Shown: positions 34,201-48,343 of the stretch, one piece after another
Position numbering within the stretch: position 1 is the stretch's first letter
How the letters are laid out: the number at the start of each line of letters is the position of its first letter
Assembly: GCA_003260075.1 (NCBI GenBank)
Contig: QLIY01000337.1
Span: 1-64,000, forward strand
Origin: Phallusia mammillata
Taxonomy: Eukaryota > Chordata > Ascidiacea > Phlebobranchia > Ascidiidae
Reading direction: 5' to 3'
DNA length: 64,000 nt
Program-made: the position numbers and the translations under genes
Notes under the pieces: model-generated
The model's input: the letters and a program-made list of their open reading frames with translations, nothing else
What the model was told of the DNA's origin: nothing
Databases searched by the model: none

Positions 34201-37200
34201 ATTGAAAGGTACGTGCCACAAACAATGGAAACTCATACACAAGCTAGACATTAACACAAAACCTGTAATTTTCTAGGCGTGGTCACTACTAAACAATTTT
34301 TAACCTTTTTTAGGCTTGGTATGTCGAGTAAAATACCACAGTTGTCATTAGACTATTGCAAATACGCACCTTTTTATCGTCACATTCGTCAATAAAAAAC
34401 CCAACCAGTTTTAAAGTTGACATTTCATGACTGGCTTTGTACAATACAACTGCATTTAAAGACCCTAGTAGCAGACATACCTGAAACGAATCTTGTGGTC
34501 AACGATATGACGTATTGTGACGTCAAGGAGGGCTGACACAGCTGGGGGGACCGCTGTTAGTTGGCAACGTGGGTTGAGAACCGAAACAGCGGACGATACG
34601 GGAACTAGAACAGCGCGAACCGATTCCTCCATATAAGGACTTGGTGCACTGTGATCTAAATACAAGGACATGTTTTAAAATGCATTGAATCGGATGTTTG
34701 ATAAAAGTTTTTTAGCAGTGATTTTTGAAGAGTGGTTAGATTTGACCAGTGGTTATCAAACGAGGGCCACTTGTCTCACTCAGGGAGGATTTTTTTCAGT
34801 CTTGGAAGGAAACTTGTGGCAGTAGGGATTGACACATACGAAACTGTACCGCTGGGAATGCTTCGTTATTTTTGTTGGGAAGGTATTAGCGATATTTTAG
34901 GTTGCAAGGAAGAATATGAACGAAACTTGAAACCCACTGGGTTAGACGATGAGTACAAAAAATGTTTGACTGTTTTGGGGCGACAAGATGACCCTGTGGC
35001 AATGAGGTTTTGACAAAACTAGTTACTCCCTGTGTGATTATATCTATCAGCCGCGAAAGTTTAAGGTTGATCGCTGACGACATTTTCAATCGCTGCGTAC
35101 CACCGAAACCCTGTTTAGCTGGGTAGAGGCATGTTTTTCTTGACTAGGCTTTTATATTTTTGATACCAGCAAGGTTGACAATTCCAAAGGAATGCTCAAG
35201 ACACGTGTTTTGCCCAAAACCAGGGTTAATTAGTTGAGCCCGTTAATCTGCATTCCATTACTTGAATTGAATTAAACATATAACAGAAAGCTACTGGCGT
35301 ACCACCTTAAAACCGTACACAGGTTAAGAACACCTGGTTTAAAAGCAAATAGAAAGGATAAAAAGACAAGAAATAATCACTGAGGGTAATGGGACAACAT
35401 GAAGTGAAAACACAAATTCGAACAATATACATCAGCTGTGAAAACACATTTTAAGCCAGAAGTGCACAATGTTGTAAACTGGTCTAAAATTGGAGCCCGA
35501 ACCCAAATCGTTTTTGAGAAGCCCGTTTAGGCCCGAAATTTTGTTTACAGGTTCCCCCCCCCCCGAACAATATACATCAGCTGTGAAAACACATTTTAAG
35601 CCAGAAGTGCATAACAAAGTTGTAAACTGGTCAAAAATTGGAGCCCGAACCCGAATCGTTTTTGAGAAGCCCGTTTAGGCCCGAAATTTTGTTTACAGGT
35701 CTATACATTGAAGCATTAAAAAAGGCAACAAACACAATAGACAACTGGTCCTGAACAAGGCGTAGGGCTGTTTGACATTCAGGTCCAGCAACTGGCTACT
35801 TAGCTAGTTAATTTATATAAAAATACTGACACAGTGTGTAAAGTCAGGCTCGAATCAAGTCCGGTTTTTAGAAACCCAAGCCTGAACCCGGCATGTGCCC
35901 TTTAGTCAACAATAAAACAGCAGGTTATGTTTTTGGGGTAAAAAGGACCCATAAATATATTACAGTAGAGCAAAATGTTGTGTAGCGACACAATTCCAAG
36001 AAAAAGACTTTAAACAGTATTGCGTCAACAGTTGGTTATGTAACTATCCAGAAACATCCATATATAATGTCAACGCCATATGGAATTGTGTAAACAAATC
36101 TAGCGGTTGTTGGTATTCAAAACTAGCAAGCGAATTGCTTTCATTTCTACAACTATGTTATGACACAAGCAATAAATCACATGCGTATTGTGACGTACAC
36201 AAGAACCCTTATGACGCAACAGATGCAGATTTCGACGACAAATTGCTGACGACAATTGGAATTACAGCATAGTTAAGCGTCAATTTTTGAAGTCATCAGT
36301 TTAGCCGATCTATGCAGTGTGACCAAATAACAACGCACAGCAAAATTAATATTGCAAGCATAAGGACTAGCTGACCCCAAATGTGAAAGGTCACTTTCAA
36401 ATCGAACATCATTTGTCGATTTAAGAAGAAGCAAATTTAACTCATTGCATTACCTAATGCGTCCCAGTCTGACAAATTCAGGAAAGGCCTTTCGATTTTA
36501 TAACGCTTACTGAAAGTAATATATGGGTTTATTTTTTAAATTGGTGCACAGTTTGTGACAGTTATATTTTATTTGTAGTTATCTTTTTCGTGTTTTTTAC
36601 GCATGTGGCCGTATATATGCAAAAGTGTGAAAATGGGAATTCTATGAGAGCAACTAATAGTTAAACAAAAATTCATGCCCCCCCCCCCAGAAAGCTACTG
36701 GCGTACCACCTTAAAACCGTACACAGGTTAAGAACCACTGGTTTAAAAGCAAATAGAAAAGATAAAAAGACAAGAAATAATCAGTGAGGGTAATGGGACA
36801 ACAAGAAGTGAAAACACAAATTCGAACAATATACATCAGCTGTGAAAACACATTTTAAGCCAGAAGTGCATAACAAAGTTGTAAACTGGTCAAAAATTGG
36901 AGCCCGAACCCGAATCGTTTTTGAGAAGCCCGTTTAGGCCCGAAATTTTGTTTACAGGTCTATACATTGAAGCATTAAAAAAGGCAACAAACACAATAGA
37001 CAACTGNTGACATTCATAATTGGCCCTACAGTAACAAAGGTTGCCCACCCCTGTTGTAGACAGTATAAAACTGACCCTGGCCCCCCCCCCAATCACTTTG
37101 TGTGATGAACATGTGCGGCCCTCGATCCAATTTTGACACTCATAATTGGCCCTACAGTAACAGAGGTTGCCAACCCTGTTGTAGACAGTATAAAACTGAC

Positions 37201-40200
37201 CCTGCGTGAACCCTCACAAAGGGTCAGTTGAACAACAAGCTCAGAGCAAAACAAGTCATAAAATCAACAACGAAAAACAAAGCACCCCTGAATGCACACA
37301 TTTCAATCACGTAAAACGTAATTGCAGCTAATAACTCTTAATTAGACACTTGGACAGCATGACCTTCAAATAGCACGTAACTCCAGTCAGCTACACAACA
37401 GTTCCCTTTGAATAATTGATATCCCTATGGGGGAAGTGTATTCTATTTGCACGTAGCAGGAATAGATGTACGCATTTAACGCTGAGGCATCTTTTTAAAC
37501 GGCAATTAGTTCGTTTTAAAGTTGTGTAAATCCGGATATTATGCAATGGGCTACACAGAAGTACAACTGTATACGAATCATTCACTGTGAATGCTTGACT
37601 AAGATTTATTTTAAGCAAAAAAACATCAAAATTAAACGGTTTTTAAAGTTGCTACCTAAATTTATTAATGTAAAACTTTACAATTTAGTAATATATTTTA
37701 TTATAAACGGCTGTGTTTTGTTATGCTTGTGTAACGTACAAAGCAAATTTAAACTAAGTTGAAAATCATTTTGCAAACCAGGTTAAAACTTTCCACTGAG
37801 TTACGCAAAAAAGCAATTAGGACAGGGATCAATACCCTCAGACCGTAGTTATTGACTTTGAGAATTGAAAAGTGTTTTGTGCGCCCAGAAGTCAGAAGTA
37901 AAGACTGTTGTTTCGGGTAGGGAATTCAATAATCGTTAAATAGATGCGTTCCGGAGGTGTAATCATTACCGCCTTAATTGTGAACAAAAGTTTTAAAATA
38001 CACACCGCTACATGGCGCTAGCGAGTAAAATGAAATAAAGTGTTTCGAGTTTTTACCTTACGAGTTTTACTCCAAAAAAGCCTATTGTTCATTTGTACTT
38101 TTTTGTTGGTATAGTTTCGAAAATTCTTGTATAGGTTGACCAATTTTTATATCAATAGATATGGGAGAAATGCAGTGTGTATGAACACGTCAATTTATCC
38201 CTTCAATATGTTACAGTAACGATTTTACACTCAAACCGTTGGCAAAACAACCCACACACGTGTGCGTTTTGGGGGATGGCGGAGGTGGTATGACCCACAA
38301 CCACAACATAAAACCGGCCCATCGCGAATCATGTACTTCAGAATAATAAAAAAGATATATACGCCAACCCTATTGAAGGAGGAGGTCGGCGGGTGCAGGA
38401 AGGCACCGTTTGTAGGTTCGAATCCCACCGCAGTCTAGAGATTGAGCATGCCGTAAATGCTGATCTCCATGAATGCTTCAGGGATGGTCCCAGTTATACA
38501 TCTATGTTCATCTTAGCTAAAACAGATCTATTTTTATTCCCGAGGGTTTTAGCATTAGAGGGACGGACGGTTTTGGTAGGTATGGCAAAAAAAATACAGT
38601 CAATAGGGCCGGTAATAAGGCTTTAACCATTGTTCCCCCACAATTTCATGAGTGTGGGTATACATACAAGCTTTTTGAGTACACAGAGGACCACTGGGGA
38701 AATGTACAGCTGGACTGGGAAAAATTGTGCAGTAGCACAGCTCAAAGAGATTATGCCCTAAATCAACGGTTCAATAGTTTAAACATTAAACTCTGCTGGG
38801 AAATTTCCGATGGGGCTTACCACAAGTCGTAACCGTTTCAATTTACGAGAATTTACGAGTTTTCATGATAATCATCTTGGCAAGGTTAATATGTCACAAA
38901 AGCTCCATCACCCTAATGTTTGAGATAAGTAAATGTTTTGACTGGACTTGCTCGTTTTGAGACGACCTACATCAGTGGTTCCCAACCTTTTTCGGACCTT
39001 TAACCAATCCAAATACTTTCATTCTTTCAAAATATACTAAATAGTAGATGCTAAACCATAAAGATCATTTAAAGGTATTTTATCAACTTCAGAGGTCGCA
39101 TTCCCAGAACTTGAGTGTCTTTTTACAAACCACATGTAACATTTAAAGTAAATTCCTCCCCTAAATTTAAAAAAATCCTTCTTACATTTTCATGATGACG
39201 CAATGATTTCGTGAGCAGAGCGAAGTTGTAAACAATTGTAAAAAGTGGCAGTTTTAAATTGTGTAATTGCAGAGCCTGTTAGCAAATACTAAAACACAGT
39301 TTAATACAAATGACAAAAAATGCTATTTCACAAAAAGTAGATCTATGTGTTTGTGAGCATTATAAAATAAAGATGACTAGATAGAAAATAACTTTATTGT
39401 AGTGGCACTAGCGAATTCAGATCGTATATCATAATGAGGTTTAATGACGAAATGCTTTAAAACATGTCGCTTTTTTCGTCTATTTGGCCGTTACATTTGT
39501 CTTTGAAGTTATGAACAGATCCGTGTATAGTGTTCCAAGCGCGTATTGTGGTATTAGAGATTATCCGCATACCTGTAAGGTTTTTTTGCCTCCAGAGCTT
39601 GTGAGGTGGAAAAGTTGCAGAAATAGATTTTTTCGCGAGATGGTTGCACTTGTCCGAGTACATTCGCATACACTCCCCAGTCAATGACTAAAAATATTCA
39701 ATAGAAACAATTTAAAATGGATCAGAACCGGCCCAATCCCGAAAGTACAAGCCCCAAACCTGGGCTGAACCCAAAATTTCTCAAAAACAACACTCGAAAG
39801 TTGGGAAAAAATAAGACGATATATTTCTTGTACATTGTACAATAAGTATTTTACAACGGGTGTGTTTTACCTGCATATTTGTTATGATGTTATCCACGTT
39901 GGTTAAATGCTTGGTTGCATGATGTAACGTTGCGGGACTTTCCGTGCGACGGCTTTCCACATAATTGTGACATTTCTCTACTAGAGGTAGACACGTGAGG
40001 CCGATTGATGTCAGTTGACCAAGATCGCTCAAACAAACCTGAAATATTTAATTAAAGTTCGAATATTCAAATCTCATGTACATTGAGAGTCGGTAAATGT
40101 TTTTTTATCTCTTAGGAAATAGTTTTAAGCATACACAGGATTGAGAATCGGCCTTTAATGAAACTACGACAGTTCAGTGCATGCAAATTTATTCAAATAC

Positions 40201-43200
40201 TCCATTGATTTAGTGATAGGCGTTGGGTGTTCATCGCATTAAGGCAGTGGATTTTGATGTTGGGCACCCGTCAACGCCAACTAGTGGCACAAACACAAAT
40301 ATTTTTTTGGGTTGAAAATCTTATTTTAATATTTTCTTACAAAGAAAACCAAAAATTGCAAATGAATGAAATAGCAAAGGAGTCGTCAAAATGATATATT
40401 TGCTTTGCTCCTATAAGTACACATATTTTGACTTACTATTGAATTGGCTTACTGTCTGTTCAACTTTTCAACACAGAAAAACGTCAGTTTAAAAGACTGT
40501 GTAGCTCAGTTGGTAGAGCGCGAGTCCCGGAAAGACTTCTGCCGTGGGTTCGAATCCCACCACAGGCTAGATTTTTCTAGCCTATGCCTTGCCATATGGG
40601 AATGCTTGGGTGACCGGCTTGATTCGACATTGAGCCGTCAATAGGTCTGACGTGCTATGATCAGTTGAAAAAGAGTATTTCTAAACTTGCTTTATTAGAC
40701 AATCAACTGTATTAGCCAGAAAACATTTGCCTCGAATTTCTCATTTCAGACTAAATGCACAACGTTGATGGGTTTACAGTTTAAGTATGTTTGACTTGTG
40801 ACATAACATCACGTGCTAAAGTTTCTTTGTACCTGCAGTAGAGGTCTGAGAGACCATGAAGTGAGGTAAAGTTGAATTTTGTTGTAACACCAACTGTAGA
40901 AGGAATCCAGAGTCGATTCAAGACGGGAAAGGGCTTTTTGAGCCACGTCTTCTCGATCGTGGAACCTGAAAAAACATCAGTTGTTTTAATAGAAAATACT
41001 GAATAGGCGTTTCGTCCACTAGGTTGCATCTTTTTTACAAATTTGTAATTCAACTGGTGTGATGCTAAACAAAATACTAGTTGTTTTTCAAGAACTTTGT
41101 ATATACCACTAATACAGATGATTGTATCATGTAAACTCACTGGTCTGACTGGGTATTCCGCCTGAGTAAAATACATAACTTCTAAAAGTTACTTAGCGGG
41201 CCGCACAAAAACTAATCATAGAGGACCGCGTGTTTGACACCACTGTCGTATAGGACGTCGAAACGTCGGCTTGTTAGAATAAAAACTGATGGAAGAGCCA
41301 CATATTTGTTATTAAAGTCTCGTTGTTTGGCAAAGCAAAACTGACAAAAAATTAAATCTAATTTATTGGACTAAAATATATCGTAGAAAACACGTATACA
41401 TTTAAGCAAGTTGTAACCGATATCGACAATCAAGATCTGATTAAGACGACATTATTGTGAGATGACATTGAAAAAATCTCGCAATTGAAAGGCCGTTTGT
41501 GGACATTTGAGTCACTTTAAAACATGTGGATAATACATTGGTATTGTTGTAAATTAAATCGCAAACAATACCTTTCTGGGCCGCTATTGTAAGCCCTATA
41601 GATATTTATTGACTGGACATAAGATAACAATACGAGGCGTTTAATTAAATCTATGATGAAAAGGAATTCATGAAATACACATTGTTGGCCCCCCCCCCCT
41701 CGCAAACAATACCTTTCTGGGCCGCTATTGTAAGCCCTATAGATATTCATTGACTGGACATAAGATAACAATACGAGGCGTTTAATTAAATCTTTGATGA
41801 AAAGGAATTTATGAAATACACATTGTTGGTCCCCCCCCCCTTAGTTTCTTAATGTGCTCTAAGTTATGGATAAAAACAGGGGTTCTCAACCTTTTTGCGC
41901 ACTTACCCAATATAAGCTTTGGTAAAACCCCTAGTGTACAATAAATGACAAAAGTACATAAATCGAATTGTCTTGTCTGTTGCTTTATGTATGTTATTTG
42001 ATAAATGTCCCATATCAGACTGAAAACTTTTTCACAAACAGGTCAAAAGAGATATGACATGTTATGTCATAACATTGCTTAACACCCACCAACGATTATA
42101 CAATAACGGTAACCCCCCCCCCGACTGAAAACTTTTTCACAAACAGGTCAAAAGAGATATGACATGTTATATGTCATAACATTGCTTAACACCTACCAAC
42201 GATTATACAATAACGGTCCCCCCCCCCAAAAAAACTTATTTTTTGCAGTTTTGTGTTTGTTTTGTAAAATTTTAAAAGAAAATCCCCCCCCCCTCCTGAC
42301 GGTAAATATGTAACAATACGTAAAAGTTTTGCTTACTTCATAACAGCCAGTAAGGCGTGTACAGCTTGTAGGTAGGTAAGCGCAGTCTTGGTCAACGGTT
42401 GACTGCCACGTATAGGAAGTGCACCGCATTTGTCCGCACGACCGATAGCCAGTGCTTCACATAATTTTTTGTCCCAGTGGATAAGTGCTGAAATACAAAA
42501 CGTATATTTTTGAGCACTCTTTCCCCCCCCCCACTGCCACGTATAGGAAGTGCACCGCATTTGTCCGCACGACCGATAGCAAGTGCTTCACATAATTTTT
42601 TGTCCCAGTGTATAAGTGCTGAAATGTAAAACGTATATTTTTCTCTTGGAAACAAAGGTGGGCAACCTTTTTGCATGCGCGGGCCAAAAAGTAGTGATAT
42701 TGCGGGGTCGGGCAGCAGTGATGGTTATGCAATAACATAAGCGTGTAGGCAAACTCAACTCGTATTTGTTCGTTGTGAATATGTAAAACTGGGATTAGGA
42801 CAGTAGTTCTCAACTCGTTTCAGGCCATGGACCACCAGTTAAATTAAATGAATATTGTGGACCATGCAGTCCATTGTTAAGTAAAGATGAAGAAAGCACC
42901 CACAACAAGCATGTTGGCTTGAAATATATTTCTTAAATACAGAATTTCGAGGATTGATATTAAACAATTGACAGTGACCAATAAAAGTCGCAAACCCACA
43001 ACTTTACAAATGGCTTAAAAACGACAGTAGTATGTTTAAAAACAGGGGTGTGTAACCTGTAGCCCGCGGGCCAAATGCGGTATATTGATTAAATGTTGTG
43101 GGGCGCGCAGACACGCTTGGATTTCAAATGCTGGCAAACGAGTCCAATCCCCCCCCCCCAAACAGGGGTGTGTAACCTGTAGCCCGCGGGCCAAATGCGG

Positions 43201-46200
43201 TATATTGCGCGCAGATACGCTTGGATTTCAAATGCTGGCAAACGAGTCCAATTATTATATATTTTTAAGCAGATTAATGTACCTGGTGCTATTTTTCTGC
43301 GACCAGACAATAATGGACTAAAATTAAATGTGAAAGTTAACTCAATATAGGTATACTTGACATGCAAAAAAGTAAAATCAACTTGTGAGGTGCAACCCGC
43401 GATCTAATCACCGCAATTTTATTTGGCCCCACCGTGAGAAAGATTGCACACCCCTGTTTTAAAGCAACAGCTTGACAAAACGTATGGGTTACCACAAAAA
43501 AGGTTCAACCTACGACGTATAAAGGTTATTTCGTAAAAGTTGTTGTCCCAAAACGATTAGAAAAACCAAACATCTCATAATCATCTGCCAATTTAAAAAC
43601 CGCCTTTGAAGATAAAAACGTATGTTTGTTCGTCAACACATCCATAGCATTATTCATACAGAAGATTTCAGATCAAAAGATGACGATAGTGTTTCGGAAT
43701 GTTTCCATCACGGGAAAGTTATACATCAGAGTGAGAAATTGCCTAGTTTGCCAAATCGTCCGAAACCCACAGAGAGTAGCAGAGCCAGACACATAAACCG
43801 CAGCAATAAAGCATATCGATGTCATTTGGGTAAATATTAAAGGCTCCGGGAACACATAGTTACGGCGCAGACATGTAATCGTAAATATGTCAACTTTATT
43901 CGCTTCTGTTTAACTTTAACTTGACATTTAAGGTATTTGTAAAACAAGATCTTGCTGTTCCGTCGAGTTTCATTTATTTAAGGAATCGGTATATGTAAAA
44001 TCATCAAGCCAACAAATGATAAGCTGCAGACAGTGGACACTGTTTCGACCTCTAACGTCTCATCGATGCAGCTGGTGACAATAGATCGGCCGTATTGGCT
44101 AGTGTGACCATCCAACGCCACTCCACGCCGTTTTTAGCCTGTTACTCCCCCTGTAACAAACTGGAGTGCCGTTGGATGGCTACACTATAGCTAATACTGG
44201 GTATCACTCGTCCCCCGATGCAATGATGAGACTTTATACGTCGGAAAAGTTTGCACTGTCTGCAGCTATTTGGTATATGTATGTTAAAACCCGAGTTCAC
44301 GTTTTGTAATATTTGCGCTGCAATTTTATTTTATTTTCCAGAAGTATAATTGCGGTAAGGATGTACAAATACATCTATGGCAAAATGATTTGTTCGGTGA
44401 ATTTACCTTTTAAGCCTATTTAGAACCAATGTATGCCATATTTACTCGATTGAAAGCCGCCCTCGATTGTAAGCCGTATCCTGCTCTGACGTTAGATATT
44501 ATTGTTTAAACACACTACTTTTTGGTGCTACAAAGTACAACTATTTGTCAACAATTATTATTAGTCACGCAAATAATTCTACCCAGCAGAGAATATATTG
44601 ACTTGAGAATTTTGAACGCAAGTTAAAACCAAAACCAGGGGTGTGGAATATCAGGATGATGCTAAAATGTAAGACGGCCTCGAATATGAGCCGCCATGCC
44701 ATTCAACTTCAGGTGTGTGTTTAGGTTTGTTTTCCAAGTCATAAAATATACTTTCACAGCCAACAACACCGCACAATTGCATTCTAGCACCCAGAAAGGG
44801 TTATTTTACAGTTTTGCTTAATACAGCAAAAAAGGCCTAAAAATGTGATAACCTATCTACACAGTTTAGCTAATTGCTTGGGACACAAAAAACACCACTT
44901 TTTCCTACCTCGATTGATCACAAATGCTTGCGTTGAGCACTGTACACTCCGCAATACATCCTTTGGCATCAACCCCAACTCAATCATGTTGCTCACAAAA
45001 GCGTCAAGCATCAAGGCTCCAAAATCCCATCCAAATCTTGGTTTCATTGTCACAGCATAGGAATTCACAGACTCAACAGTTACGTAATGACTAAGCAATA
45101 ACTGCAGTGTACAGGATGGGCCCTCAGTGACCAGCATAGCCATGTAGGACTTGGAAAGGGAGCGGACGGCTTCTTGGTCCCAGGAATCCCTCCAAAGTAC
45201 AGTTTTCCGCTTGTGGTGGCTGGTGGTGGGCCCAGTGCCACTTAGTTGGCTAAAGAATGATGAGGATGCAATACTGCTCATATCATCTTCCGAGCTGATG
45301 GCTGATGCAGCTTCCTCGGTCATATGCTAGGGGTGGTAAAGACAGGTTTACCATTATGTATTTTGATTGTTGTGTAAAATGGAAAAAAAAACTTATTATT
45401 AGTTTTAAATAACACACTTTGTCAACATCTTTAAATACTTCAAACAACACATATATTATCTTACTTGTGATGAGGTAGCAGATCGCGGACTTTTGCTTCG
45501 AAGTTTATTTCTCATCAAACTTGTATTGCTGGCCAAACTATTCATAAACGCTACAATAAAGCTTCCTTGTGCATACATGATCTGTTCCACTGAAGACAGG
45601 GTTTCTACAAAACAATAGTTTAGATTAGGGGTGCACAACCTGCAGCCTATGGCAACATGCAGAGACAGAGAAGTTTGTGCGGCCAGAATCATGTGTATTA
45701 AAATATATCTACTGTTGGCCATGACAAAAATAAAATTATTTTGCCAAATATTTGATTTTCAAACCAATTTTGTTGGGAATGGTAAGAGTATTTTCAGCCT
45801 AATAGCCATATGCGTCAGACTTTTTTACCACTATTGTGTGCAAACAATGCGCAAAAACTGATACCACACATGTCACAATATAGATTATGATGTCAAAGAC
45901 TGATCGTCATACTGTTGTTTAGATAATTTGTGCATCAAGTTAGAAATTAATCTGGACTTTTTAGGCGTGTTTAGTTCACAAAAACCAGCAGAAAATTGGC
46001 GGCCCTTGGTGAAATTACGAATCTGAGATGCGGACGTCTTAGCAAAAAGGTTGTGCACCCCTGGTTTAATAACATGATCTTTCTATTGCATAATACGAAC
46101 AACATGAGTTAACCATACAATTAACCAGAGTATGAAAATAAAACTGTTTTAAGCTTACACTTTTAAACTGGATGAAAATAATCTCTTAAAAAGGTGCAAA

Positions 46201-48256
46201 AAATGTTATTTACTATACAGGAGTAACTTACCATCCGATAAATCGGTGTCCGAAATGTGAATAACATCTCGACCCATTAGTTGAGTGATTATGTCATCTT
46301 CATCTAAAGTAACAAGAAAATACAACTTTGTCAAAATGCTCAAACACATATACATATAGAAGCAACAAAAAAATCTCACTTCTACAGACAAAAAAATCTC
46401 GTACCTATTTCAACATCATCAAGCATGCCCCAATCAACCTTCGCAGTTTCATAGTTTGTCACAGCATTTGTACCCCCCCCCCCTTCTACAGACAAAAAAA
46501 TCTCGTACCTATTTCAACATCATCAAGCATACCCCAATCAACCTTTGCAGCCTCATAGTTTGTCACAGCATTTGTGCCCAGGCTTTCATGGCTTCCTCTG
46601 TTGATTGAAGACAAAACACGAAGTATGCAACTTCCAACCGCACCCTTGGCTGGAGAGGACAGCTCAGATAATATCTTGGAGGCAGTAAATTCAAACAAAG
46701 CTCCAGTACTCTGTACTTGTGGTTGGCCACCTTAAATGAACAAAGTGTTTCGAAAGTGCATGTTTTCTCATACAGAAGAATCTGGTAAATTGCTTTATCC
46801 ATTAAATTGCACAGGAGTTGTTTTTTTTGCATTGCACCAGTTTGGCAACTTGGAGTGCAATTAACTGGCTCTGTTTTAAATTGAGGGTTGGCTGTTTTGT
46901 GCGGTTATAGAAAGTGTAATCATCTTTATTCAATCAGTGTAAAAATACAGCAGGCATGCAACAATTAAAGCATAAAAATGATCATATGATTAGGTGAATA
47001 TATACATATGTATTTATGTTATATATATATATATATACTTCATAGTCCTTTTACTCTTTAAATGCAAACCAGGTTGTAAGCACAAAAACACTTTATACAG
47101 TAATAAAACCATGCTACTTAACTGTAGGTTTAGTAGTGAACCTAACGACAAAAATATGGAGATTTACAGAACTCAAAAGCATACCTTTGCCATTCAAATG
47201 CATGTCTTCCAAAAATGATGAAGGGGTCAACCTGTGCTCATGGGAGTATTGCTCGTCTAAGCGGTTGTGTTGACAAAACTTTCTGCATCAAACAAATGCA
47301 AAAGTTTAATTCCATACTTGCATGTGTACAGTTCTAATTCTTGGGAAGGCAAATTAAAACAAGATAAAAAAAACACATATATGTTATGATATAGCTTGGA
47401 TATGCCCTGTAAAATGTCCATATAGTTTTAACATGCAAAAAAATAGGATAAATCTTATACAATATGTATTATCGTTTGTGCTCTAATAAGCAAAGACTTG
47501 CCTTAAAGCTGAGTTAAAAACTTCTATTAGTTTACAAAAACGTTTGAGGCATCCAGCTCCAAGCAATGCACTCCAGTCATAATCTGGGTTTTTACTGGTC
47601 GTTGAAATCACTGCACAACTTGCCAAGCTCCGTAACCGTGCAGATATCAACTTCTGCGTCAAGCACAACATTTCCTTGTGATAAAACTTGATTTTTCGTT
47701 GAAACTTTGGCAGTAGATTAAATGAAGCATGAGAGAGATTCATCCTAAAAACGGAAATATATTATTTTTGGCTAAAATATAGAAGTAGCCAAATGTACAC
47801 TATTTTGATTAAATACTTGCTATTCTACCTTTGGCAATTAGAAAAAGTTAGTTTTTATAGATTAAGTTGTATTAAATCATCCAGTCCAGTGGTTCTCAAC
47901 CTTTTTTACTATGGGGGCCAAAAGGTAATAATTTCAAATTTCAATTAATTTCAAAAGTAAAGTGTGTAAGGAGCCCCCCCCCCTAAGTTGTATTAAATCA
48001 TCCAGTCCAGTGGTTCTCAACCTTTTTTACTGTGGGGGCCAAAAGGTAATAATTTCAAATTTCAATTAATTTCAAAAGAAAAGTGTGTAAGGAGCCGCGA
48101 AAAAAAACAAATTAAATAAGAATGCAGGATAACAGCAAACAACAAGAATCGGAATAGCTGCAGAAAGCCTACTGATTCTGACTTATAAAACACAATAATA
48201 CACAACTACCTTTCTATGTAATTATTCTTGGTAATAGATTAATTGGGCTGAACATT

Positions 48257-48343
<87 letters not shown>

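Noticed and set aside
38386..38432. A tRNA or second SINE head
   Set aside because: Only a B-box-like GGTTCGAATCC and the 3' arm are seen; no A box or body could be matched.
40495..40567. A functional tRNA gene
   Set aside because: It has A and B boxes but is followed by a repeated non-tRNA body and flanked by insertion duplications, so it is a SINE head.
46409..46472. Tandem exon duplication in CCDC142 exon 5
   Set aside because: The second copy is partial, differs by allele-type substitutions and is cut by a C-run at 46473-46483.
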